A stretch of DNA of 64,000 nucleotides. Origin: Streptomyces sp. PTY087I2 (GTDB lineage Bacteria; Actinomycetota; Actinomycetes; Streptomycetales; Streptomycetaceae). Where the stretch lies: NCBI RefSeq assembly GCF_001687325.1, contig NZ_LZRD01000028.1:1-64000 (forward strand), in the 5' to 3' direction. Every line of letters starts with the position of its first letter. The first letter of the stretch is position 1. The notes under the pieces were generated by a model that saw nothing but the letters and a program-made list of their open reading frames with translations, was not told where the DNA came from and ran no database searches. Positions 1 to 8,143 of the stretch are shown here, piece by piece. The position numbers and the translations under genes are program-made.

Positions 1-3000
1 CCCCGGCGAAGGCCGCACCCGCCGCACCCGCGCAGCCGGCCCCGGCCAAGGCCGCCCCGGCGGCTCCGGCTCCGGCGAAGACCGCCCCCGCCCCGGCGAA
101 GCCCGCTGCCGCCAAGCCCGCCGCCGCGCCCGCCAAGCCGAAGGCCAAGGCCGACGAGTCCACCGAGGCCCCGGCCGGCCCGGAGTACGTGACGCTGCGC
201 GGCCCCTCGGCCGCCGTCGCGAAGAACATGAACGCCTCGCTGGAGCTGCCGACGGCCACGTCCGTCCGCGCGGTCCCGGTGAAGCTGCTCTTCGACAACC
301 GCATCGTCATCAACAACCACCTCAAGCGCGCCCGCGGCGGGAAGATCTCCTTCACGCACCTCATCGGGTACGCGATGGTGCAGGCCCTCAAGGCCATGCC
401 GTCGATGAACTACTCCTTCGCGGAGAAGGACGGCAAGCCGACCCTGGTCAAGCCGGAGCACGTCAACCTGGGTCTGGCCATCGACCTGGTGAAGCCGAAC
501 GGCGACCGCCAGCTGGTCGTCGCGGCCATCAAGAAGGCCGAGACGCTCAACTTCTTCGAGTTCTGGCAGGCGTACGAGGACATCGTCCGGCGCGCCCGCA
601 TCGGCAAGCTCGGCATGGACGACTTCACCGGTGTCACCGCCTCGCTGACCAACCCCGGCGGCATCGGCACCGTCCACTCGGTGCCCCGCCTGATGCCCGG
701 TCAGGGCCTCATCATGGGCGTCGGCGCGATGGACTACCCGGCGGAGTTCCAGGGCACCTCGCAGGACACCCTCAACAAGCTCGGCATCTCGAAGGTCATG
801 ACGCTCACGTCGACCTACGACCACCGGGTCATCCAGGGCGCCGCCTCCGGCGAGTTCCTGCGCGTCCTGTCCCAGCTGCTGCTCGGCGAGAACGAGTTCT
901 ACGACGAGATCTTCAAGGCGCTGCGCATCCCCTACGAGCCGGTCCGCTGGCTCAAGGACATCGACGCCTCGCACGACGACGACGTCACCAAGGCCGCGCG
1001 GGTCTTCGAGCTGATCCACTCCTACCGGGTCCGCGGCCACGTCATGGCCGACACCGACCCGCTGGAGTACCACCAGCGCAAGCACCCCGACCTGGACATC
1101 ACCGAGCACGGCCTCACCCTGTGGGACCTGGAGCGGGACTTCGCGGTCGGCGGGTTCGCCGGCAAGACGATGATGAAGCTCCGCGACATCCTCGGCGTGC
1201 TGCGTGAGTCGTACTGCCGCACCACCGGCATCGAGTTCATGCACATCCAGGACCCGAAGCAGCGCAAGTGGCTCCAGGACCGGGTCGAGCGCCCGCGCCC
1301 GAAGCCCGAGCGCGAGGAGCAGCTGCGCATCCTGCGCCGGCTGAACGCCGCGGAGGCGTTCGAGACGTTCCTCCAGACGAAGTACGTCGGCCAGAAGCGG
1401 TTCTCGCTGGAGGGCGGCGAGTCCGTCATCCCGCTGCTCGACGCCGTCATCGACTCCGCCGCCGAGGCCCGCCTCGACGAGGTCGTCATCGGCATGGCCC
1501 ACCGCGGCCGGCTGAACGTCCTGGCGAACATCGTCGGCAAGTCGTACGCGCAGATCTTCCGCGAGTTCGAGGGCAACCTCGACCCGCGCTCGATGCACGG
1601 CTCCGGCGACGTCAAGTACCACCTGGGCGCCGAGGGCACCTTCACCGGTCTGGACGGCGAGCAGATCAAGGTCTCGCTGGCCGCCAACCCCTCGCACCTG
1701 GAGGCGGTCGACCCGGTCCTGGAGGGCATCGCCCGCGCCAAGCAGGACATCATCAACAAGGGCGGCACGGACTTCACGGTCCTGCCGGTCGCGCTCCACG
1801 GCGACGCGGCCTTCGCGGGCCAGGGCGTCGTCGCCGAGACGCTCAACATGTCGCAGCTGCGCGGCTACCGCACCGGCGGCACCGTGCACGTGGTGATCAA
1901 CAACCAGGTCGGCTTCACCGCCGCCCCGGAGTCCTCGCGCTCCTCGATGTACGCCACCGACGTGGCGCGCATGATCGAGGCGCCGATCATCCACGTCAAC
2001 GGCGATGACCCGGAGGCCGTGGTCCGCGTCGCGCGGCTCGCCTTCGAGTTCCGGCAGGCGTTCAACAAGGACGTCGTGATCGACCTCATCTGCTACCGCC
2101 GCCGCGGTCACAACGAGGGCGACAACCCGGAGTTCACCAACCCGCAGATGTACACGCTGATCGACAAGAAGCGCTCGGTGCGCAAGCTCTACACCGAGTC
2201 CCTCATCGGTCGCGGCGACATCACGCTGGAAGAGGCGGAGCAGGCGCTCCAGGACTTCCAGGGTCAGCTGGAGAAGGTGTTCGCCGAGGTCCGCGAGGCC
2301 ACCTCGCAGCCGGCGTCGCCGCACGTCCCGGAGCCGCAGGCCGCCTTCCCGGTCGGCGTGGAGACCGCGGTCTCCGCCGAGGTCGTGAAGCGGATCGCCG
2401 AGTCCCAGGTCAACATCCCCGAGTCGATCACCGTCCACCCCCGTCTGATGCCGCAGATGCAGCGTCGCGCGGCCTCGGTGGAGAACGGCACGATCGACTG
2501 GGGCATGGGCGAGACCCTGGCCATCGGTTCGCTGCTGATGGAGGGCACCCCGGTCCGGCTCGCCGGCCAGGACAGCCGCCGCGGCACGTTCGGCCAGCGC
2601 CACGCGGTCCTGGTCGACCAGGTCACCGGCGAGGACTACACCCCGCTGCTGTACCTGGCGGACGACCAGGCCCGGTACAACGTCTACGACTCGCTGCTCA
2701 GCGAGTACGCGGCGATGGGCTTCGAGTACGGCTACTCGCTGGCCCGCCCGGAGTCGCTGGTCATCTGGGAGGCCCAGTTCGGTGACTTCGTCAACGGCGC
2801 GCAGACCGTCGTGGACGAGTTCATCTCCTCGGCCGAGCAGAAGTGGGGCCAGACCTCCGGCGTCACGCTGCTCCTGCCGCACGGCTACGAGGGCCAGGGC
2901 CCGGACCACTCGTCCGCCCGCCCGGAGCGCTTCCTCCAGATGTGCGCGCAGGACAACATGACGGTCGCGATGCCGACCCTGCCGTCGAACTACTTCCACC

Positions 3001-3542
3001 TGCTGCGCTGGCAGGTGCACAACCCGCACCACAAGCCGCTCATCGTCTTCACCCCGAAGTCGATGCTGCGTCTGAAGGCGGCGGCCTCGTCCATCGAGGA
3101 GTTCACCTCCGGCGGCTTCCGCCCGGTGATCGGCGACGACAGCGTCAAGGCGGAGGACGTCCGCAAGGTCGTCTTCGTCTCGGGCAAGCTCTTCTACGAC
3201 CTGGACGCCGAGCGGGAGAAGCGCGGCGACAAGGAGACCGCGATCATCCGGTTGGAGCGGCTGTACCCGCTGCCGGGTGCGGAGATCCAGGCCGAGATCG
3301 CGAAGTACCCGAACGCCGAGAAGTACCTGTGGGCGCAGGAGGAGCCGGCGAACCAGGGTGCGTGGCCGTTCATCGCGCTCAACCTGATCGACCACCTGGA
3401 CCTCGCGGTCGGCTCGGACGTGCCGCACGGCGAGCGCCTGCGCCGCATCTCGCGGCCGCACGGCTCGTCCCCGGCGGTCGGCTCGGCCAAGCGTCACCAG
3501 GCGGAGCAGACGCAGCTGGTCAACGAGGTCTTCGAGGCCTGA
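1..3542 (+). CDS. kgd: Multifunctional 2-oxoglutarate dehydrogenase/decarboxylase (E2-E1 fusion), 5' truncated
   Basis: Oxidative decarboxylation of 2-oxoglutarate in the TCA cycle. The open frame enters from the window edge (frame begins at base 3), so the N-terminus is missing; about 1179 residues are visible. The first ~60 residues are an Ala/Pro/Lys linker, followed by an E2-type acyltransferase catalytic domain ending in TYDHRVIQGAASGEF (active-site His), then the thiamine-diphosphate E1 domain with AMAHRGRLNVLAN-like and GDAAFAGQGVV...NNQVGFT motifs and the transketolase C-terminal half. This E2-E1 fusion without a lipoyl domain is the typical actinobacterial form. An internal GTG at 189 is not the true start because coding continues upstream. 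A strong hairpin follows the stop. Confidence 0.96.
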   Translation, partial: PAKAAPAAPAQPAPAKAAPAAPAPAKTAPAPAKPAAAKPAAAPAKPKAKADESTEAPAGPEYVTLRGPSAAVAKNMNASLELPTATSVRAVPVKLLFDNRIVINNHLKRARGGKISFTHLIGYAMVQALKAMPSMNYSFAEKDGKPTLVKPEHVNLGLAIDLVKPNGDRQLVVAAIKKAETLNFFEFWQAYEDIVRRARIGKLGMDDFTGVTASLTNPGGIGTVHSVPRLMPGQGLIMGVGAMDYPAEFQGTSQDTLNKLGISKVMTLTSTYDHRVIQGAASGEFLRVLSQLLLGENEFYDEIFKALRIPYEPVRWLKDIDASHDDDVTKAARVFELIHSYRVRGHVMADTDPLEYHQRKHPDLDITEHGLTLWDLERDFAVGGFAGKTMMKLRDILGVLRESYCRTTGIEFMHIQDPKQRKWLQDRVERPRPKPEREEQLRILRRLNAAEAFETFLQTKYVGQKRFSLEGGESVIPLLDAVIDSAAEARLDEVVIGMAHRGRLNVLANIVGKSYAQIFREFEGNLDPRSMHGSGDVKYHLGAEGTFTGLDGEQIKVSLAANPSHLEAVDPVLEGIARAKQDIINKGGTDFTVLPVALHGDAAFAGQGVVAETLNMSQLRGYRTGGTVHVVINNQVGFTAAPESSRSSMYATDVARMIEAPIIHVNGDDPEAVVRVARLAFEFRQAFNKDVVIDLICYRRRGHNEGDNPEFTNPQMYTLIDKKRSVRKLYTESLIGRGDITLEEAEQALQDFQGQLEKVFAEVREATSQPASPHVPEPQAAFPVGVETAVSAEVVKRIAESQVNIPESITVHPRLMPQMQRRAASVENGTIDWGMGETLAIGSLLMEGTPVRLAGQDSRRGTFGQRHAVLVDQVTGEDYTPLLYLADDQARYNVYDSLLSEYAAMGFEYGYSLARPESLVIWEAQFGDFVNGAQTVVDEFISSAEQKWGQTSGVTLLLPHGYEGQGPDHSSARPERFLQMCAQDNMTVAMPTLPSNYFHLLRWQVHNPHHKPLIVFTPKSMLRLKAAASSIEEFTSGGFRPVIGDDSVKAEDVRKVVFVSGKLFYDLDAEREKRGDKETAIIRLERLYPLPGAEIQAEIAKYPNAEKYLWAQEEPANQGAWPFIALNLIDHLDLAVGSDVPHGERLRRISRPHGSSPAVGSAKRHQAEQTQLVNEVFEA

Positions 3543-3562
3543 GGACCACGCGGCTGAACACC

Positions 3563-3608
3563 CCGGGGACCCGGTTCCGCGCTTGTCGCGGGGCCGGGTC
3601 CCCGGCGT
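3563..3608 (+). terminator. Hairpin terminator after kgd
   Basis: Perfect 12-bp arms CCGGGGACCCGG (3563-3574) and CCGGGTCCCCGG (3594-3605), with a smaller inner stem, then GTTT. It lies 21 bp after the kgd stop and before the next start. Confidence 0.75.
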
Positions 3609-3632
3609 TTCCCCGCTGGATATCCTTCTCCC

Positions 3633-3818
3633 ATGTACTTCACGGACCGTGGCATCGAGGAACTGGAGAAGCGGCGCGGCGAGGAGGAGGTCACCTTCGA
3701 GTGGCTCGCCGAGCAGCTGCGGACGTTCGTCGACCTCAACCCCGACTTCGAGGTGCCCGTCGAGCGCCTCGCGACCTGGCTGGCCCGGCTGGACGACGAG
3801 GACGACGAGGACGAGTAA
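3633..3818 (+). CDS. DUF6104 family small acidic protein
   Basis: 61 residues, beginning MYFTDRGIEELEKRRGEEEV and ending in an acidic tail of Asp/Glu. The sequence matches what I recall of DUF6104, a small actinobacterial protein typically encoded just after the 2-oxoglutarate dehydrogenase gene. No membrane segment or known motif is visible and the function is unknown. It is preceded by the kgd terminator, so it probably has its own promoter. It converges on the gene at 3834. Confidence 0.8.
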   Translation: MYFTDRGIEELEKRRGEEEVTFEWLAEQLRTFVDLNPDFEVPVERLATWLARLDDEDDEDE

Positions 3819-3833
3819 GGTCCCGGTCCCGCT

Positions 3834-4664
3834 CTACTGGCTTTCGGCGCCCGCCCTGGCCCGCTCGTACGCGAGTCCCAGCGCGCCCTGCGCCAGCAGC
3901 ACCGCCCCGGCCGCCGCCCAGCCGCCGCTGCGGCGTCGCGCGCCCCACAGCAGGAGCGGAAGCCCGGCCGCGAGCTGGACGGCGGCGACGGCCCGGGCCC
4001 GGGGCCCGCGTACCCACGGGCCGACCCGGCTGTTCTCGACCGCGTCCAGTTCGACCCGTACGGCATCGCGCCAGCCGGCCCACTCGACACGGTCCACCTG
4101 GCGCTGCACCGCCGCGACGCTGCGCAGCCGGTCGGCGCTCTCGCCCGGGGAGAGTCCGGCGGGCAGGGTCAGTCCGGTGCCGGTGAGGACGGCGAGCAGT
4201 CCGCGCAGCCGGGCTTCCGCGTCCGTCTCCGGATCGGGGCGGGTCAGCTCCTCCAGCGCCTGTACGTCGAGCACCGGGTCGAGGCCGAGCCGGGCGGCGA
4301 AGGTCCGCATGGCCTCGTCCTCGCCCACCGGGGTGCCGTCGGTCAGCCAGACGTAGCCCACGGGCCGGCGGAATCCCGCGGCGAGGGTGTATCCGGCCCG
4401 GTCCGCGTCCCACCACAGGGCGAGCACCGGCCAGGTGGAGCCGACGGCGAGCGCGGTGGCCCAGCCGCCGAGGACCCGGTCGACCGGCTCGGCGTCCTGC
4501 CCCGCTCCCCCGGCCCGCCAGGGCTTCCCCTCCGGGACCAGCACACTCCACTCCTCACCCGCGCGGACCAGCAGCATCTGCTCGCGCAGCAGGTGGGCGA
4601 GCGGCCGTACGGTCTCGGGGTCGGCCCGGCACAGCAGGAGAGCCCCGGTGGATGTCGCGTTCAT
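3834..4664 (-). CDS. Conserved hypothetical protein with C-terminal membrane segments
   Basis: 276 residues. The first ~200 form a soluble, acidic, Trp-containing domain I cannot assign. The C-terminal part has two hydrophobic stretches (around residues 225-240 and 247-262), consistent with one or two membrane passes. It ends 16 bp from the DUF6104 stop (convergent) and is divergent from the DUF4097 gene across a 163-bp gap. Frame, codon bias and position support a real gene. Function unknown; the numbered motif search that would settle the family was not possible here. Confidence 0.75.
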   Translation of the reverse strand: MNATSTGALLLCRADPETVRPLAHLLREQMLLVRAGEEWSVLVPEGKPWRAGGAGQDAEPVDRVLGGWATALAVGSTWPVLALWWDADRAGYTLAAGFRRPVGYVWLTDGTPVGEDEAMRTFAARLGLDPVLDVQALEELTRPDPETDAEARLRGLLAVLTGTGLTLPAGLSPGESADRLRSVAAVQRQVDRVEWAGWRDAVRVELDAVENSRVGPWVRGPRARAVAAVQLAAGLPLLLWGARRRSGGWAAAGAVLLAQGALGLAYERARAGAESQ

Positions 4665-4744
4665 GGCTCATACGCTAGGGCAATTTGCCCGCATTTGATC
4701 GCGTTGCAGGCATTGTGCTGACCGCCGCCGGGAGACGACATCCC

Positions 4745-4800
4745 TTGACTTCCCCCATCCGCGATATATCGTGTTCTCAACGAGACGCGATATGTTGCGT
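4745..4800 (+). promoter_or_regulatory. Candidate promoter and PadR-type operator
   Basis: TTGACT at 4745-4750 is followed by TATATC (4765-4770), part of the perfect palindrome CGATATATCG (4762-4771). A second imperfect palindrome, ACGCGATATGTTGCGT, lies at 4785-4800. It is just upstream of an operon that encodes a PadR regulator, and PadR proteins usually repress their own operon at AT-rich palindromes. Binding is inferred. Confidence 0.55.
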
Positions 4801-4827
4801 TGCCACGCTTCCCGGGAGGTCACATCC

Positions 4828-5685
4828 ATGCCTGTGTCGACATGGACCATCGATGAGCCTCGGAAGCTCACCTTCGACGATCCGGTGGCGGCGCTCCAGG
4901 TGCGTATCGTCGACGGCACGGTCAACGTGGTCGGGACCGACGAGCCGGGCGCCCGGCTGGAGGTCTCCTCGATCGAGGGGCCGCCGCTGATCGTGACCCA
5001 GGAGGACGGCCGGCTCACCGTGGCGTACGAGGATCTGCCCTGGCAGGACCTTCTGCGCTGGCTCGACCCCAAGGGCCGCCGCCGCAGCGCCGTCGTCTCG
5101 CTCGTCGTGCCCGCCGCGGCCTCGGTCGAGGTCGGCGTGATCGGCGCCGGGGCCGTCGTCTCCGGCATCAGCGGCCGTACGGAGGTCCGCGGCATCACGG
5201 GCGACTCCACGCTCGTCGGGCTGACGGGCGCGGTGCGCGGGGAGTCGGTGTCGGGCAGCCTGGAGGCGCAGAGCGTCACGGGGGACCTGCGCTTCCAGTC
5301 CGTGGCCGGCGATCTGACGGTGATCGACGGGGCGGGGGCCTCGGTCCGGGCCGAGTCGGTCAGCGGGGACATGGTGCTGGACGTCGACCCGTCCGGGAAG
5401 CCCACGGACATCCGGCTGACCACGGTGTCCGGCGAGATCGCGATCCGGCTGCCGCACCCGGCGGACGCCAAGGTCGAGGCGAACACCGCGAGCGGGGCCG
5501 TCTCCAACGCCTTCGAGGACCTGCGGGTCGGCGGGCACTGGGGCGCGAAGAAGATCACCGGCACGCTGGGCGCCGGGACGGGGACCCTGCGGGCGACGAC
5601 CGTGTCCGGTTCGATCGCCCTCCTGCGCAGGCCACCCGCCGAGGACGACGCGTACGCCGCCGAGCCGACCGGAAAGGTTCTCTGA
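4828..5685 (+). CDS. DUF4097 beta-strand repeat protein
   Basis: 285 residues from the ATG at 4828, chosen because GGGAGG lies 9 bp upstream and the N-terminus MPVSTWTIDEPRK is typical; an upstream ATG at 4771 lacks such a site and falls inside the operator region. Repeated short beta strands (GGRVLRG-like VSGS, VSGDM, VSGEI motifs) form the DUF4097 right-handed beta-solenoid seen in putative adhesin/autotransporter-like cytoplasmic proteins. The next gene, a PadR regulator, starts 1 bp after the stop, so the two form an operon. The biochemical role is unknown. Confidence 0.88.
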   Translation: MPVSTWTIDEPRKLTFDDPVAALQVRIVDGTVNVVGTDEPGARLEVSSIEGPPLIVTQEDGRLTVAYEDLPWQDLLRWLDPKGRRRSAVVSLVVPAAASVEVGVIGAGAVVSGISGRTEVRGITGDSTLVGLTGAVRGESVSGSLEAQSVTGDLRFQSVAGDLTVIDGAGASVRAESVSGDMVLDVDPSGKPTDIRLTTVSGEIAIRLPHPADAKVEANTASGAVSNAFEDLRVGGHWGAKKITGTLGAGTGTLRATTVSGSIALLRRPPAEDDAYAAEPTGKVL

Positions 5686-5686
5686 C

Positions 5687-6748
5687 ATGCCCCCCGTATT
5701 CGCCCACGGCCGCCTGCGCCTGTATCTCCTCAAGCTTCTGGACGAGGCCCCGCGCCACGGTTACGAGATCATCCGCCTGCTGGAGGAGCGCTTCCAGGGC
5801 CTCTACGCCCCGTCCGCCGGCACGGTCTACCCGCGGCTGGCCAAGCTGGAGGCCGAGGGCCTGGTCACCCACGCCACCGAGGGCGGCCGCAAGGTCTACT
5901 CGATCACCGACGCGGGCCGCGAGGAGCTGGCGGGCCGCAGCGGCGAACTGGCCGATCTGGAGCTGGAGATCCGCGATTCGCTCTCCGAGCTGGCCGCCGA
6001 GATACGCGACGACGTGCGGGGCGCGGCGGGCCGGCTCCGCAGCGACATGCGGGCGGCGGCATCGGAGTCCCGGCACGGTACGAAGGCGGGACCGGGGACC
6101 GGGACCGGAAAGGCGAAGGGGAAGGGCGAACCCTCCTCCCCCTTCGGCGACTTCGGGGACTTCGGCGGTCTGGGCGACCTCGGCGACAGCGAGGCGTGGC
6201 GGACGGCGAAGGAGGAGCTGCGCCGGGCCAAGCAGGAGTGGAAGGAGCAGGCCCGCCGGGCGAAGGACGAGTCCCGGCGCGCCCGCGAGGACGCCCAGCA
6301 GGCCCGCCGCCAGGCCAAGGAGGCCCAGGAGAAGGCGCGGGAGCAGATGCAGGCCGCCGCCCGTCAGGTGCAGGAGCACTTCGCCCGGGGCGACTGGCCC
6401 TCCGGCGTACGGGAAGGTCTCGCGGAGATCACCGGCCAGCTCGGCGGCTTCGCCCGGTCCGGCACGTGGCCCCCGTTCGGCAAGCCCGAGCCGGAGGCGG
6501 CCCCGCCCGTCCAGGACCCGGCACCCGGCGCGGACTGGGGGCAGGACGTGCCGACGACCGGCGACCCGGTGCGCGATCTGGACCGCCTGCTGGACCGGTT
6601 CCGCGACGGCGTCCGGGACACGGCGCGCGATCACGGGGTGACGGAGCCCCGGCTCGCGGAGGCCCGCCGCCACCTGGGCGAGGCGGCGGCACGGATCGAG
6701 GCGCTGCTGACGGCGGAGGACGGGGACGGGGACAGCAAGCAGGCCTGA
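5687..6748 (+). CDS. PadR family transcriptional regulator with long coiled-coil tail
   Basis: 353 residues. Residues 1-95 are a PadR winged helix (GRLRLYLLKLLDEAPRHGYEI, then SAGTVYPRLAKLEAEGLV). A Gly/Lys-rich linker follows (about 125-155), then a strongly charged Arg/Lys/Glu helix region (about 165-235) with the look of a coiled coil, and a C-terminal domain rich in Asp/Arg. The tail is much longer than in minimal PadR proteins (~110-180 aa). It is translationally coupled to the DUF4097 gene and probably represses the operon through the palindromes at 4762-4800. Confidence 0.9.
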   Translation: MPPVFAHGRLRLYLLKLLDEAPRHGYEIIRLLEERFQGLYAPSAGTVYPRLAKLEAEGLVTHATEGGRKVYSITDAGREELAGRSGELADLELEIRDSLSELAAEIRDDVRGAAGRLRSDMRAAASESRHGTKAGPGTGTGKAKGKGEPSSPFGDFGDFGGLGDLGDSEAWRTAKEELRRAKQEWKEQARRAKDESRRAREDAQQARRQAKEAQEKAREQMQAAARQVQEHFARGDWPSGVREGLAEITGQLGGFARSGTWPPFGKPEPEAAPPVQDPAPGADWGQDVPTTGDPVRDLDRLLDRFRDGVRDTARDHGVTEPRLAEARRHLGEAAARIEALLTAEDGDGDSKQA

Positions 6749-6760
6749 GAGGGGATCCCC

Positions 6761-7363
6761 TCACCCGGCCTGGGCGTGCCCCTGGCCCGCTGCGCCGCCG
6801 TCGCGCCCATCGGCATCGGAGCCGTACAGCGCGCGCCGCACGGCCGTGTACGTCGCACCGTGCTCGGCGAGGACGTCGGCGACGACTCCCGGCTTCGCGG
6901 TGAGGGCGAGGAGCAGGTGTTCCTCGCCGATGAACCGGTCGCCGCGGCCGAGGGCCACCCGGAGCGAGTTCTCCAGGACGGTCTTCGCGCCCGGGGTGAA
7001 GGGGCGGTGCCCGGACGACCACCACCGGCGGCCGCGGCGGTCGGCGTCCAGGGCCCCTTCGCCGTGGACTCCCTCGACCTGGGACACGATCGCGCCGACG
7101 TCGATCCCGATACCGGCGAGGGCATCGGTGTCGGCCCTGGTCAGGCCGCCGCGGCGGCGGGCCTCGGCGAAGGATGCCTCCAGGGAGGCGCGGCGGTCGT
7201 GGAGGCCGAGGGCGGTGGCGGCGAACGCGGCCCGGCCGCCCTCCTGTTCCAGCAGCGCGAGCAGCAGGTGTTCCTCGGTGACCGAGCCGGCCCCGGCCCG
7301 CTCGGCCCGGGCGGCGGCTCCCTTCACGGTCGCGCGGGCCCCTCGGGTGAATCGCTCGAACAT
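6761..7363 (-). CDS. Clp N-terminal domain protein
   Basis: 200 residues from ATG 7363. It carries two Clp_N (ClpA/ClpC N-domain) repeats, as in SVTEEHLLLALLEQEGG and FIGEEHLLLALTAKPG, but no AAA+ ATPase module. Such free-standing N domains resemble the adaptor/repeat domain of ClpC and may bind substrates or adaptors. The start codon overlaps the stop of the HTH gene upstream (TGATG), so the two are translationally coupled. A longer frame upstream of 7363 overlaps the HTH gene and is not used. Confidence 0.88.
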   Translation of the reverse strand: MFERFTRGARATVKGAAARAERAGAGSVTEEHLLLALLEQEGGRAAFAATALGLHDRRASLEASFAEARRRGGLTRADTDALAGIGIDVGAIVSQVEGVHGEGALDADRRGRRWWSSGHRPFTPGAKTVLENSLRVALGRGDRFIGEEHLLLALTAKPGVVADVLAEHGATYTAVRRALYGSDADGRDGGAAGQGHAQAG

Positions 7364-7572
7364 CAACGCCTCCCGTACTTCTTGTGCACGGCCTGCCGGC
7401 TGACGCCCAGCTCGGCGGCGATCTCCTGCCACGACCAGCCCTGAGCCCGGGCGCTTCTGACTTGTACGGCTTCGAGCTGCTCCAGCAGCCGTCGCAGCGC
7501 GGCCACCGCCCGCAGCCCGACGCGCGGGTCGCGGTCACCGGCGCGCGCGGCCAGATCCGTTGCTTCGGTCAT
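7363..7572 (-). CDS. Small helix-turn-helix protein
   Basis: 69 residues. The C-terminal half WSWQEIAAELGVSRQAVHKKY is a clear sigma-70-region-4/AsnC-like helix-turn-helix; the N-terminal half is helical. It is the first gene of a two-gene operon with the Clp_N protein (stop/start overlap). The probable role is control of this operon; the promoter would lie in the short interval before 7604. No ligand domain is visible. Confidence 0.82.
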   Translation of the reverse strand: MTEATDLAARAGDRDPRVGLRAVAALRRLLEQLEAVQVRSARAQGWSWQEIAAELGVSRQAVHKKYGRR

Positions 7573-7603
7573 GATGTCAACCTACATTGACACCTCTCGC
7601 TCG

Positions 7604-8143
7604 TCAATCAAAGTTGACAACATCGTCGGCGAGGCGGGCGTGCCGCTCGACGTCGTACCGGACCTTCCCGTACCGCAGCTTGGCCCGCTCGATGCCCTCG
7701 GGCGCGAATCCGGACCGGGTCGCGACCCGGCAGGAGGCGACGTTGTCGGTGCGGTGCCCCAGCTCCAGCCGGTACAGCCCGAGCTCGTCGAAGGCCCAGC
7801 GTGCGAGCGCCCGCACGCCGGCCGGGGCGACACCCCGGCCACGGGCGGACTCGGTGGTCCAGTAGGAGACCCAGCCGCTGTCGTGCGTCCGGTTGACGAC
7901 GTTGAGCGCCACACAGCCCAGCGCCTCGCCGCCCTCGCCCACGACGGCCCAGGAGTAGCCGGTGCGCGCCCCCCGTTCGCGCGCGCGTTCCGCGATCCAG
8001 ACCAGCGCCCCGGATCGGTCGTCGACGGGCCGGTCCGTCTGGCGGTCCATCTCGGCCGGGGCGAAGGCGCGGAGCACGGCGGAGGCGTCGTCGGGCAGCC
8101 AGGGGCGCAGCAGAAACCCTTCAGGGGTGGTCAGTTCGTCCAT
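7604..8143 (-). CDS. GNAT family N-acetyltransferase (RimJ/RimL-like)
   Basis: 179 residues. The layout is that of ribosomal-protein-alanine-acetyltransferase-like GNATs: N-terminal LLRPWLPDDASAVLRAF, a central VGEGGEALGCVAL strand, and the acetyl-CoA loop ARGRGVAPAGVRAL, followed by ELGHRTDNVASCRVATRSGF. The substrate cannot be predicted. Its start overlaps the 3' end of the upstream GH5 gene by 23 bp on the same strand, so it is probably co-transcribed. Confidence 0.9.
   Translation of the reverse strand: MDELTTPEGFLLRPWLPDDASAVLRAFAPAEMDRQTDRPVDDRSGALVWIAERARERGARTGYSWAVVGEGGEALGCVALNVVNRTHDSGWVSYWTTESARGRGVAPAGVRALARWAFDELGLYRLELGHRTDNVASCRVATRSGFAPEGIERAKLRYGKVRYDVERHARLADDVVNFD

Noticed and set aside
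1..188. Start of kgd at GTG 189
   Set aside because: The same frame is open and typical of the Ala/Pro linker back to base 3, so the gene is cut by the window edge.
5555..6673. 372-codon - strand frame opposite the padR gene
   Set aside because: Low-complexity antisense shadow of the coiled-coil coding region.
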